A DNA stretch of 64,000 nucleotides, from NCBI RefSeq assembly GCF_002979455.1, contig NZ_PCOU01000010.1:62001-126000 (forward strand), read 5' to 3'. Numbering within the stretch: the stretch's first letter is position 1; every line of letters begins with the position of its first letter. This document shows positions 26,428 through 35,391 of this stretch, in pieces. The DNA comes from Chryseobacterium sp. MYb7. Its GTDB lineage: Bacteria > Bacteroidota > Bacteroidia > Flavobacteriales > Weeksellaceae. The notes beneath the pieces are model-generated. The model worked only from the letters and a program-made list of their open reading frames with translations. It had not been told where the DNA came from and ran no database searches. Position numbers and translations under genes: made by a program.

Positions 26428-29148
26428 ATGAAAAAGTACATTCTTTCACTTGCGGTTGTATCACTTTTCTATACACAATCTGACGCCTGTGCGTGGTCAG
26501 ATCCTGATTATGATTACTTCAACCTTTTTACACAAACCATCATCAAGGACAAGGCTTATCTTCCTTTTCTGCACAACTATTCAAGCAGATTTTATGGAGG
26601 ATATAATTCATCATTGATTCCTGATGACAATATCGAAACATGGAAAAAGTTCTTCAACAATCAGCTTAGCTATTCTGAAACCCAGAATCTGGTGTATAAG
26701 ATCAGTATGAACGATCTGAATGCTTTAAAGAACGGAAATCCTGCCAATCCACTTTTACAAAAACTAGGCACCGGATTTTACCAGAAATATAAGGACGGTA
26801 TTGATTATTTGATTGAGGCCAAATATATTGAACCTTTTATGAGCATCAATTATATTGAAAGCGAGAACTCATTCTATTACGATAGAGATACCAACAGAAA
26901 AAATGCCACAGCTATTGATTATCATAAAACCATTGCAGCCTTAACGTCTTTGTACAATGCAGCGAGAAATCCTGAAATCAAACAACGTTACGGCTATCAG
27001 TTGGTAAGATTAAATCATTATACAAGAAACTATGATTCTGCAGTACAGGCTTTCAAAACTTATGTTGCTCCTATAAAACTAAAGGGGTCGGTTTACTTCA
27101 TGTCCCTGGATCAGCTGGCGGGAGCTCAAAGAGGATTGGAAATGAACAGTGATGCCAACTGGAACTTTTTTCAGGTATTCATGAACAGCAAAGACCGCAA
27201 GGAATCTGCATTTGTTTCTATGAAGCTTTCGGATACGGCATCTTTCAGCAATATCCTGAAAAGAGCCAATACGAATGATGAAAAAAATATGGCTTATTTC
27301 CTTTTAGGATATGAAGATTTCAACAATCCTATTCCGATGATGGAAAAGATGTATGAAATCAATCCTGATTCTGAGATCCTGAAGGTAATGGCAGCAAGAA
27401 GTATCAATGAACTTGAAAGAAGCTATCTGCCTACTTATTACTATACTTCAGAGGCTCAAAAAACAGAAGCAAAGGAAAACTCTAAGGACAATGCTTCAAA
27501 GAACCAATCAACAGATCAAACCAAAACTGAGGTAAAAGAAGAAAAGCTTTCTTTCTGGCAGAAAATTGTAAGGTTCTTTAAAAATCTTTTCGGAGGTTCA
27601 AAATCAGAAAAAACAGGTGATAATGCTAAGGCTGATCAAAGTGATGATGAATTATTCAGCAATCCGGACAGAATTCCGTTCTACAACAGAACGGGCTATT
27701 ATTACGATGAAAAAAGACAGGACTTTCTGGACAGCCTGGAGAAATTCACCGATAAAACCAAAGAAAAGTCTAAAGATGAATACTGGCAGATTGCAGATGC
27801 TTATCTTAAATTTTTAAAGAAAGACTATAAAGCGAGTTCTGAAATTTTGAATGACATCAAAACAACCAATCCGGAATATCTGGAGGAAATAAAAAGAATG
27901 AAAGTTCTTAATGATATTGTTTCCCAACCTAAAATTGATGCAGAATATGAAGATCATTTAATGAAAGATTATGCTGAGTATTTTGTGGAGAAAAAAGTAG
28001 TGAAAGATACAGCAGCAACAGATAATTTCGATTATTATGGAGAAGCTCCGTCTACTGCGGATTTCCTTAAAGATGTGATTGCCAACCGTTATTTCCTTCA
28101 GGGAGAGGATGGAAAATCTTTCCTGATGAATAACAAACTTTCGGATCTCCAATATAACCCGAATTCAAGTTTAGTAAAAAGTGTGGAAGAGTTTTACAGA
28201 AAGCCAAACAAAACACAGTTTGAACAGCAGATCATTGCGAAAAACATGGATAGTGTAGGTAGCGTAGATGCATTCTTCAGCACCATTTACGGAGACAGAG
28301 CCATGAGACTTGCCGATTTTGAAAAGGCGAAAGCTTATTATGAAAAAGCAAAAAGCTTCGCGGGTATTCCAAGACAAAATTATGACTGGAATGAAAAGAG
28401 CAGTCAAACCATCACCCCAAAACAATATACTCCTGCTGAATACAACGGATTTAAAAATATTTCAAATCTTGTATTCGGACATAATGTTTGGGAAAGCTTC
28501 GGAAGTGCTGATACCGAAAGTATGAAAGCGGAAAACTATACTGATTTCCCTTTCATCAAAACAAGCATGGATAAACTTGAACTGGCAGATGCACTGATTA
28601 AATTGAAAAAAATTGGAAACGGGACAGGTGAAAAAGCAGCCAAAGCCAATCAGCTTATCGGTAACTTACTTTACAATACTTCTATTCTAGGATATTACCG
28701 TGAATTGTTTGTAATGGATATCGACAACAGCAACGGAGGTAAATACAACTTCTGGAACACCGACAGAAAGAACCCTTACAAGTATTATTATAAAAACTTC
28801 CTGGACACTTCTTATATTGAACCTGATAATTTTGATCTGAGTATCAATTACTATCAAAAGGCACTTAAGCTTTCCAACAACAAGGAAGAAAAAGCAAGAA
28901 TCTTATTCCAGATGGCAAGTGCTGAGCAGGGTAAATATTACCAGTATGAAGCTAAAGCACCAAAAGATTTTGATTACTCAGATCCTAAATGGTCTGAAAA
29001 AGAAGATGCCCGCCAAAAAGAAATGGACAACCTTAAAAACCAAAAATACAGAACTTATTTCGTTCAGTTGAAAGCTCAGTATTCTGATACCGAGACAACG
29101 AAAAACCTAATGGGCAGCTGTAGTTATTTCAGCTATTTTATGAGATAA
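26428..29148 (+). CDS. Large unknown exported protein with helical repeats
   Basis: 906 residues with a signal peptide (MKKYILSLAVVSLFYTQSDA, then CAW; the cysteine is an outside chance for lipidation). The body is helix-rich and reads like TPR-type repeats, for example RYGYQLVRLNHYTRNYDSAV, RAMRLADFEKAKAYYEKAKS and LSINYYQKALKLSNNKEEKA. Residues about 345-415 form a low-complexity, highly charged insert containing a cationic amphipathic stretch, SFWQKIVRFFKNLFGG. Function is unknown; it follows the lipoprotein gene and probably works with it at the cell envelope. Confidence 0.7.
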   Translation: MKKYILSLAVVSLFYTQSDACAWSDPDYDYFNLFTQTIIKDKAYLPFLHNYSSRFYGGYNSSLIPDDNIETWKKFFNNQLSYSETQNLVYKISMNDLNALKNGNPANPLLQKLGTGFYQKYKDGIDYLIEAKYIEPFMSINYIESENSFYYDRDTNRKNATAIDYHKTIAALTSLYNAARNPEIKQRYGYQLVRLNHYTRNYDSAVQAFKTYVAPIKLKGSVYFMSLDQLAGAQRGLEMNSDANWNFFQVFMNSKDRKESAFVSMKLSDTASFSNILKRANTNDEKNMAYFLLGYEDFNNPIPMMEKMYEINPDSEILKVMAARSINELERSYLPTYYYTSEAQKTEAKENSKDNASKNQSTDQTKTEVKEEKLSFWQKIVRFFKNLFGGSKSEKTGDNAKADQSDDELFSNPDRIPFYNRTGYYYDEKRQDFLDSLEKFTDKTKEKSKDEYWQIADAYLKFLKKDYKASSEILNDIKTTNPEYLEEIKRMKVLNDIVSQPKIDAEYEDHLMKDYAEYFVEKKVVKDTAATDNFDYYGEAPSTADFLKDVIANRYFLQGEDGKSFLMNNKLSDLQYNPNSSLVKSVEEFYRKPNKTQFEQQIIAKNMDSVGSVDAFFSTIYGDRAMRLADFEKAKAYYEKAKSFAGIPRQNYDWNEKSSQTITPKQYTPAEYNGFKNISNLVFGHNVWESFGSADTESMKAENYTDFPFIKTSMDKLELADALIKLKKIGNGTGEKAAKANQLIGNLLYNTSILGYYRELFVMDIDNSNGGKYNFWNTDRKNPYKYYYKNFLDTSYIEPDNFDLSINYYQKALKLSNNKEEKARILFQMASAEQGKYYQYEAKAPKDFDYSDPKWSEKEDARQKEMDNLKNQKYRTYFVQLKAQYSDTETTKNLMGSCSYFSYFMR

Positions 29149-29158
29149 TATAAACCAT

Positions 29159-29189
29159 AAAAAAACCTCTGAGTGATCAGAGGTTTTTT
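29159..29189. terminator. Bidirectional terminator
   Basis: CCTCTGA-GTGA-TCAGAGG (29166-29183) flanked by A and T runs, between the convergent 906-residue protein gene and the protease gene. Confidence 0.85.
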
Positions 29190-29207
29190 ATTTTATTTTT
29201 TGTTCAC

Positions 29208-31451
29208 CTATTTTTTAACAAATTTAGTTGTGGTCTTTTCTTCTTTACCATTTTTAATTGTAATAAAGTAAACACCTTTTACAAGAGTGCTGACATTAAT
29301 TTTGCCTTCACCAATATTTCCGCTTGCAACCAATTGCCCCGGAGCATTAAAGATTTCATAAGATGCGTTGGCTGAAACATTCATAACATTCAATACATCT
29401 TCTACAGGGTTTGGATAGATCTTAACAGATTTTACATTTCCTGCTTCAGAAACTGCCAATAAACTAGCAACACTAGCCTGCTTCACTGCATAGAAAACAT
29501 TCCCAAGTGCAGAAACTCTCAGGTAAATTGTTTTTCCGGCTAAAGATGCAGGGATGAAAACACTTGCTGATCCATTATTCGGAACTGATGCTGCAAGATC
29601 TGTCCAGGTTACTCCCATATCTTCTGTATAATCAATTTTAACATTTGCTACGTTGTATGGAGAAGCCGTAGTTCCGGAAACCGTCCATGTAATAGTAGAA
29701 TTCACATTAGGAGTAAGTGATGTTGTATTGACTGTAAATGCAGCTGCAGATCCTACAACAATAGTTTGTGTTGCATAAGCAGTCTGAGCCTGTCCTCCAG
29801 GTTTATTATCTCTTACTGTCACACGGAAGTTGGTTGTTCTTGCCACCGTACTTGCCGCTTCAAAATCTGTAGTGTTTTTTACAGTACCTCCTAATACCGT
29901 TGCCAGCTTAGGGAAATATCTTGTAGGGCTTGCGGTAGGCGCCCAAGATCTGAAACTTGCTCCTGAGCTTGTATTTCCAATATTAGATTTAGTAACTCCA
30001 TTAGCAAGCTTACTAGGGTTAACCTGTTCCCAGCAGTATGTCAAAGCATCTCCATCAGGATCTGTTGCTGAAGCTGTTAAAACAAAAGCTGTTGATTTTG
30101 GAATAGTATATGTGGTATTCATCGCAGTCACTACCGGAGGATTATTGGTAATAGGTGTTTCTACATCTACAGTTACAGTGGAAAGATTTGTCTGTACCTG
30201 ATCAATACTCACACTATGGAAATAGGCATCAGAATGTTGCTGAACATCAGTACTGGCACCGGTAATACCTGCATAGCCCATAATAGTTGATCCTGACCCT
30301 GGCTCAACCTCTTGATTCAGGTAATTTTCGTAAAAGCTGTATGTATGTGAATCACCTAACTGGTGCCCTATCTCATGAGCAACATAGTCTATATCAAAAT
30401 TGTCACCCATTGGTACATTACTGGCCGGAGAAGTTATTCCGCTTCCTTTATAATTATCCGGAGCGGTGTAAGCATAATAATTTCCACCTGCATCCTGGCA
30501 GTCACTTTGAGCAGCCGTGTAAGAAGTTGTGGAAATATCATTACTTCCTATACAACCAATACAGCCAGCATTTCCTCCGCCACCTGAAGCCCCGAACAAA
30601 TGTCCAATATCAAAACTAGCATCAGTAACACCGTACGCTCCTCCATGTAAAGTATTCATCAATTCATTATTCCACTTACACATAAACTCAGATGTACTAT
30701 AAGGATCAGTAGCGGCGTTGGTAAAAATAAGGTTAGGAGCATCAATAGCATTAACGTGAAGGTTAAATTCTTTTTCGAATACACCATTCACCCTCGATAA
30801 AGTAGCATTAATCTGGGTAAGCGCTCCAGCAACACCACCAAAATAATTAGTATACTCACCTGTCACCGACATAGCCAGCCTAAGAGTATGGAAAGTTTTG
30901 TTATTGGATTTAGCCACTGCACCTGCATTCATTAGTTTTTGCAGGTTTTCCACAGATTCTTTACTTTCTTTGGTCTTACAGGTAAATGCGTGTCCACTCT
31001 TATTAGTCTTCCCATGGATGGAGTAATAAGATTTATCTGATGTTGCAGGTTCTATAAATTCATATTTCCCGTCTGTACCAATAATCATGGATTGGAAATC
31101 ATTGGGAGCAACACTAAATCTGATATATTTGGTAGGATCATCAATTCCTATCCCTACATAAGACCCAAGCTGATATTTATTCGCCAACGTCTCATCCATT
31201 ACCGGAAAACTATTTACTGTAAATTTTTCAATTTTTCCATCTAAGGTAGGAATGCTAACTGTAGTGGGAGCTCCCTCACCCATTTTAGGAGCTCTGAGAA
31301 GCTGAGTTCTTATCTGATCCAAATCAAGTTTATAATAAACTGAATGATCACTTTTCTTAATAATTTTTTGTTCAGGAATCCCTCTGTTCCATTGCGCATT
31401 TGCCGAAAATGCTAAAAACAGCACAGGCAAACAAAATAATTTTGTTTTCAT
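29208..31451 (-). CDS. Secreted zinc metalloprotease (metzincin, T9SS substrate)
   Basis: 747 residues from ATG 31451 (MKTKLFCLPVLFLAFSANAQ, a signal peptide); the frame is open 14 codons further upstream without signal-like sequence. A propeptide-like region (21-185) precedes a reprolysin-type catalytic domain with HEIGHQLGDSH (His359, Glu360, His363, His369) and the Met-turn STIMGYAG. A fibronectin/cadherin-like region follows (about 440-660). The C-terminal 70 residues, from SVKIYPNPVEDVLNV to KTTTKFVKK, are a type A Por sorting domain, so it is exported by Sec and then type IX secretion. Promoter-like TTG-N18-TACATTTG lies upstream (31465-31493). Substrate unknown. Confidence 0.9.
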   Translation of the reverse strand: MKTKLFCLPVLFLAFSANAQWNRGIPEQKIIKKSDHSVYYKLDLDQIRTQLLRAPKMGEGAPTTVSIPTLDGKIEKFTVNSFPVMDETLANKYQLGSYVGIGIDDPTKYIRFSVAPNDFQSMIIGTDGKYEFIEPATSDKSYYSIHGKTNKSGHAFTCKTKESKESVENLQKLMNAGAVAKSNNKTFHTLRLAMSVTGEYTNYFGGVAGALTQINATLSRVNGVFEKEFNLHVNAIDAPNLIFTNAATDPYSTSEFMCKWNNELMNTLHGGAYGVTDASFDIGHLFGASGGGGNAGCIGCIGSNDISTTSYTAAQSDCQDAGGNYYAYTAPDNYKGSGITSPASNVPMGDNFDIDYVAHEIGHQLGDSHTYSFYENYLNQEVEPGSGSTIMGYAGITGASTDVQQHSDAYFHSVSIDQVQTNLSTVTVDVETPITNNPPVVTAMNTTYTIPKSTAFVLTASATDPDGDALTYCWEQVNPSKLANGVTKSNIGNTSSGASFRSWAPTASPTRYFPKLATVLGGTVKNTTDFEAASTVARTTNFRVTVRDNKPGGQAQTAYATQTIVVGSAAAFTVNTTSLTPNVNSTITWTVSGTTASPYNVANVKIDYTEDMGVTWTDLAASVPNNGSASVFIPASLAGKTIYLRVSALGNVFYAVKQASVASLLAVSEAGNVKSVKIYPNPVEDVLNVMNVSANASYEIFNAPGQLVASGNIGEGKINVSTLVKGVYFITIKNGKEEKTTTKFVKK

Positions 31452-31464
31452 ATATTTTTTTTGA

Positions 31465-31493
31465 CAAATGTAAATATTTCTCAAAAAAAACAA
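31465..31493 (-). promoter_or_regulatory. Promoter of the metalloprotease gene
   Basis: Minus strand TTG (31491-31493), 18 nt, TACATTTG (31465-31472), 13 nt before ATG 31451. Confidence 0.5.
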
Positions 31494-31553
31494 TTAAAAA
31501 TAGATAAAAAAATAACTATGAAAAAATAATTAACACATATGAGAAATAAAAAA

Positions 31554-32045
31554 TCATTTTCTTTGCTCCTGTTTCTGCATCCATTCTTCATGTCTTCTTT
31601 TAAAAAACTCATATTTATAATCATGATTTATCTGTGCAACATCAATGGAATGAGACATATGAATATCTGTATCTTTTTTAGCAAGTTCACCCAGTTTCTC
31701 ATAATAGATGTGAAGCTGATCCAATTCTGCTTCTGTAAGATCTTCAATATCTACCATTCGGTTGCTTGCTTTTTCATGGGCAGCAATAAGTTCATTCAAT
31801 TTGATTTGTATTGCTTTTGAGTCTTTATTCTGGGCTTTTTGAATCAAAAATACCATCAAAAAGGTAATGATTGTCGTTCCGGTATTAATTACCAACTGCC
31901 AGGTTTCAGAGTAGTCAAAGAAAGGACCGGAAACTGCCCATACCAAAACGATAAGAAAAGCCCCAACAAAAGCATAGGCACTTCCTGTAAATTTTACAGC
32001 CCAGTTTGAAAATTTCTCAAAAAAACTATTCCCTTTATGGCTCAT
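31554..32045 (-). CDS. Low-affinity iron permease-family protein
   Basis: 163 residues matching the small FET4-like family (PF04120) in its pattern: KFSNWAVKFTGSAYAFVGAF, a short loop FFDYSETWQLVINTGTTIIT, and IFLIQKAQNKDSKAIQIKLNE-type sequence after the second membrane helix. Two helices (about 18-40 and 48-68) are followed by a cytoplasmic helical tail (90-163). Bacterial members are annotated by similarity and few are tested. It lies between the protease gene and the siderophore-receptor operon; the iron context fits but may be chance. Confidence 0.75.
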   Translation of the reverse strand: MSHKGNSFFEKFSNWAVKFTGSAYAFVGAFLIVLVWAVSGPFFDYSETWQLVINTGTTIITFLMVFLIQKAQNKDSKAIQIKLNELIAAHEKASNRMVDIEDLTEAELDQLHIYYEKLGELAKKDTDIHMSHSIDVAQINHDYKYEFFKRRHEEWMQKQEQRK

Positions 32046-32110
32046 GATCTTTATTTTTAGAATAATAAATGTATAAAATTAACAGGAATCAGACATAATA
32101 AATACTGATA

Positions 32111-32152
32111 AAAAAAAACATTAAAACAGAAATTCTGTCTTAATGTTTTTTT
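32111..32152 (-). terminator. Terminator after the lipoprotein gene
   Basis: AAAACATTAA / TTAATGTTTT stem with an inner ACAGA/TCTGT pairing, A and T runs on the two sides. Confidence 0.75.
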
Positions 32153-32184
32153 AATTAAAATTGATATGAATGTTTGAAATTATC

Positions 32185-32472
32185 TTATTTGATTTTTTCT
32201 GAGAACCGATATTCCAGGTTTTGTCTTTCTTCTGCTAAGATACTCTTTCCGATTTGAGCAGGTGAAAAGGTTTTTGTATAAAAAGGATTATTCCAATGAT
32301 CCTTCCATGGAGAAATGTTACCCCAAGAGTATATGCTTTTAGGATCAGTGTAATGTCTTTCAATATTTTCTCTGGCTGTTTTCAGTTCTTCTTCGGACAA
32401 ATGTTCTTCGGAGCATGAAGCTAAACCAGCTATGCCAATCAATGATAAAAATACTGTTCTGGTAATTTTCAT
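32185..32472 (-). CDS. Small lipoprotein next to TonB receptor
   Basis: 95 residues with signal peptide MKITRTVFLSLIGIAGLASC and a likely lipidated Cys20, then a short acidic and aromatic domain (SEEHLSEEELKTARENIERH; WGNISPWKDHWNNPFYTKTF). It begins 15 nt after the TonB receptor stop codon and is followed by a terminator, so it is the second gene of a two-gene operon. The family is not recognised; an accessory role at the outer membrane in iron or siderophore uptake is inferred from context. Confidence 0.75.
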   Translation of the reverse strand: MKITRTVFLSLIGIAGLASCSEEHLSEEELKTARENIERHYTDPKSIYSWGNISPWKDHWNNPFYTKTFSPAQIGKSILAEERQNLEYRFSEKIK

Positions 32473-32487
32473 AATATTTTTTTCAAG

Positions 32488-34743
32488 TTAGAATTTATAG
32501 TTTACCTGTACAGCAAAGTTTCTAGGCTGAATCTGATCGATGTATCCTCCTCTGAAATAAGAACTATATCCTACACTATCAAAGATATTGTTAAAGAATA
32601 TTCTTATTCCCATTCCGTTTTTCATAGCATACCCTACCTGAGCGTCTACTGTAGTATATTCCGGCATATCGAAAGGTTTATCTCCTGGTTTCACACTGTT
32701 CAGGTGACCTGCTGTAAATGTTTTCTGAGTCCATTCATCAACCGGTCTTTTCCCTACATAATAAATTCCTGCACCTACATCAAGACCTGATAAAGTCCCT
32801 TTATTGAATTTATAATTCAGCCATCCGTTTGCTGTTTGCTTAGGAGCATTCATAGGTGCTGAACCATTGATATAAGCCGGGCTGTCCTGATATTGTGCAT
32901 CCAGATAAGCCCAACCTGACATCACCTGAAGATTTGGAAGAATTCTTCCGATTAATTCTACTTCAACTCCTTTTCTTCTAAGGTTTCCTGCAAGACCATA
33001 CATGGTTTGTTTGTTGATCACAACAGGGTTATAGTTTTCGTCAAGAATAGTAAAAGAAAGATGATCTGTTTTAATATCAAATACGGTTACATTAAATCTT
33101 AAACGCTCATTGAACCAGTCTGATTTAATACCTGCTTCCCACTGTTTAGTCATTGACGGCCCTACTCTACCACCATCTAAAAGGAAATTATTAGAAGACC
33201 TTAAAGAGGTTGTAGTGGTATATGATCCAAATACATTAACATTTGGAAGTGGTGAAAGGATCAATCCGAAATTAGGGTTCCATGTATCTACAGATTCATT
33301 AGTGGAACCATTTAATCTGCTGTAACGAAGTCCTACATGTGCTTTTACATATTTCCCGATCGTCATTACATCCTGAGCCATCGCCCCAATACTTGGTGTC
33401 AAAACAGCATTTGATCTTCCAAGGTTTTTGTAAACAACATTCACAGGAAGCTGATTCGGGATACTTCCGTTTACTACATCAAAAATATCCAGAGGATTAG
33501 CAGCGTAAGTTGTATTTCCGATTTTTGTAGCACGTGCCGTGATTAAGTTCCCAGGTGCGATTGAGTTTTTATATGCTTCATATGTTGTAGATGAAGTTTC
33601 TGTTTCTCTCCAGTCAAAACCAACCTGGAAGGTATGATTAATAAATCCTGTTTTTATTTGCTCTCCGATGAAGTCTAACTGTAATACTTTATTGATATCT
33701 TCACCCTGTGATTTTCCAATAGTCCGTTGTCTGATATTATAGTTCGTTTCACCCGCCGGTAATGATACAGATGAAGCTTCAGAATCAGTATTGCTTACTG
33801 AATTAACGAAAGCTGCTCTTACCTTTAATTTATCAGTAAGGTTACGTACAATTGTAGTAGCAAAGTTGAACGTTTCCGTTTTTGAATAATCAGATGTATA
33901 TCCTAAAAACTTTCCTTTTGGCATGTGATATAATGCTTCAACAGTTCCTGGAGCAAGGTTTATGGTTCCTCTGTCCGGTGTTCTTTTATCGTGCAAATAA
34001 TCCATTTCCACATTGATTAATGTTTTATCATCAGGACGGAAAGCAATGGATGGATTTACATAAATTCTTTCTCCTTTTACATGGCTTCTGAATGAATTGT
34101 TATTCTGATATGCCCCATTGAATCTAACCGCTACTTTACCCTGAGAATCCAGTACTCTCTGGAAATCTACCGTAGGTCTGTAAAAATCCCAGCTTCCGTA
34201 ACGGAATCCTACATTCGTCTGATCAATAAACTGTGGTCTTTTTGTTACAACGTTGATGACTCCTCCTGCAGATCCCAAACCATTTCCTATTCCCTGGCCA
34301 ATAGCAGCAGATCCTTTGATTACCTGAATACTTTCTACTCCCTGCATATCTGTGATCATCCCTGCAGTACGGAAGTCTGAATCCAGCTGAACCCCATTTT
34401 TCAATACGGGAACTCCACGATATCCTCTGATAGACATACTTTCGTTTCCTCCTCCATAACTTGAAAATAAGGTTACCCCCGGAACGTTTTTGGCAACATC
34501 AGTGACTGTAAGTGCTCCTAGTTCTTCAATAGCTTTGTGGGAGATTACTGAAATGCTCTGAATCTGATCTCTGGTTTTCAAAGGCAATCTGGTAATGGCA
34601 TCCAGACCTTGCGGCTGTTTCTTTTTTTCACCAAACAGTTCTACTTCTTCAATTTTCTTGTGTTTTACTGAATCATTTACTTTCTGCGCATTGGCAAGAA
34701 CCCCACCTAATAATAGCAGAGAAAAGGATACTACTTTATTCAT
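32488..34743 (-). CDS. TonB-dependent siderophore receptor
   Basis: 751 residues from ATG 34743 (MNKVVSFSLLLLGGVLANAQ, a signal peptide). The frame is open much further upstream, but that part looks non-coding; ATG 34779 would add 12 residues before the signal peptide. The plug domain (about 40-190) has GLDAITRLPLKTRDQIQSIS, GVTLFSSYGGGNESMSIRGY and KGSAAIGQGIGNGLGSAGGV; the 22-strand barrel ends in QPRNFAVQVNYKF with terminal Phe. The overall pattern is that of FhuA/FpvA-type ferric-siderophore receptors. A 14-bp palindrome lies upstream. Confidence 0.9.
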   Translation of the reverse strand: MNKVVSFSLLLLGGVLANAQKVNDSVKHKKIEEVELFGEKKKQPQGLDAITRLPLKTRDQIQSISVISHKAIEELGALTVTDVAKNVPGVTLFSSYGGGNESMSIRGYRGVPVLKNGVQLDSDFRTAGMITDMQGVESIQVIKGSAAIGQGIGNGLGSAGGVINVVTKRPQFIDQTNVGFRYGSWDFYRPTVDFQRVLDSQGKVAVRFNGAYQNNNSFRSHVKGERIYVNPSIAFRPDDKTLINVEMDYLHDKRTPDRGTINLAPGTVEALYHMPKGKFLGYTSDYSKTETFNFATTIVRNLTDKLKVRAAFVNSVSNTDSEASSVSLPAGETNYNIRQRTIGKSQGEDINKVLQLDFIGEQIKTGFINHTFQVGFDWRETETSSTTYEAYKNSIAPGNLITARATKIGNTTYAANPLDIFDVVNGSIPNQLPVNVVYKNLGRSNAVLTPSIGAMAQDVMTIGKYVKAHVGLRYSRLNGSTNESVDTWNPNFGLILSPLPNVNVFGSYTTTTSLRSSNNFLLDGGRVGPSMTKQWEAGIKSDWFNERLRFNVTVFDIKTDHLSFTILDENYNPVVINKQTMYGLAGNLRRKGVEVELIGRILPNLQVMSGWAYLDAQYQDSPAYINGSAPMNAPKQTANGWLNYKFNKGTLSGLDVGAGIYYVGKRPVDEWTQKTFTAGHLNSVKPGDKPFDMPEYTTVDAQVGYAMKNGMGIRIFFNNIFDSVGYSSYFRGGYIDQIQPRNFAVQVNYKF

Positions 34744-34757
34744 CTGATAATTTTCTG

Positions 34758-34812
34758 CAAAATTATTATTTTTATTCATTCTAAATAAATAAACACAAGT
34801 GACATATGTCAC
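34758..34812 (-). promoter_or_regulatory. TonB receptor promoter and palindrome
   Basis: A -7 element TAATTTTG (34758-34765, minus strand) lies 14 nt before ATG 34743. A perfect 14-bp palindrome, GTGACATATGTCAC (34799-34812), lies 33 nt further upstream, where a regulator would bind. Confidence 0.45.
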
Positions 34813-34943
34813 CTTGAAAAGAACTATTAATATCAGATCATTAATCCTTCCTAAGGACTCTTTAGAATCCCTAAACAGATCTATTCTATCATTAAGAGTT
34901 ATCCCTTCAAGGCTTTTTATGGTTACAGAAAGTACAATGTAAA

Positions 34944-34978
34944 AAAAACAGATTTGTAAATCATCAAATCTGTTTTTA
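34944..34978 (-). terminator. Second terminator after rpsJ
   Basis: AAAAACAGATTTG / CAAATCTGTTTTT with a 9-nt loop; on the minus strand the second arm runs into a string of T. It backs up the terminator at 35008-35044. Confidence 0.7.
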
Positions 34979-35007
34979 ATCCTGGTTTGGTTTTTTAGAT
35001 AGTATGC

Positions 35008-35044
35008 ACAAAAAAAATCCGTCCCTAAAAAGGAACGGATTTGT
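35008..35044 (-). terminator. Terminator of the str operon
   Basis: AAATCCGTCCC / AGGAACGGATTT hairpin (one G-T pair), T run on the minus strand, 25 nt past the rpsJ stop codon. Confidence 0.8.
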
Positions 35045-35069
35045 ATAATCATTGCAAAGTATGCATTTA

Positions 35070-35375
35070 TCACACTTTAATTTCAACATCTACACCTGAA
35101 GGAAGTTCTAATTTCATTAGAGCATCAACAGTTTTAGAAGAAGAAGAGTAGATATCCATTAGTCTCTTGTGAGCTGAAAGTTGGAACTGCTCTCTTGCTT
35201 TCTTGTTTACGTGCGGAGATCTCAACACTGTGAAGATTCTCTTGTTCGTTGGCAATGGAATTGGACCGTTTACAACAGCACCAGTAGCCTTTACCGTTTT
35301 TACGATTTTCTCAGCAGACTTGTCTACCAAGTTGTAATCGTAAGATTTTAGTTTTATTCTGATTCTTTGTGACAT
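35070..35375 (-). CDS. rpsJ: 30S ribosomal protein S10
   Basis: 101 residues; [40 protein letters not shown] and [19 protein letters not shown] are S10 hallmarks. S10 also takes part in antitermination as NusE. It is the last gene of rpsL-rpsG-fusA-rpsJ and is followed by two terminators, so it is not co-transcribed with rplC, which lies 16 kb away. Confidence 0.97.
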   Translation of the reverse strand: MSQRIRIKLKSYDYNLVDKSAEKIVKTVKATGAVVNGPIPLPTNKRIFTVLRSPHVNKKAREQFQLSAHKRLMDIYSSSSKTVDALMKLELPSGVDVEIKV

Positions 35376-35391
35376 TTCTTTAATTTAAAAA

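Noticed and set aside
29830..30201. A 123-codon plus-strand ORF
   Set aside because: It lies wholly inside the metalloprotease gene, which has signal peptide, catalytic motifs and sorting domain; the antisense frame shows no family features.
34744..35073. 110-codon upstream extension of the TonB receptor
   Set aside because: It runs through two terminators and the promoter and would put sequence before a clear signal peptide.
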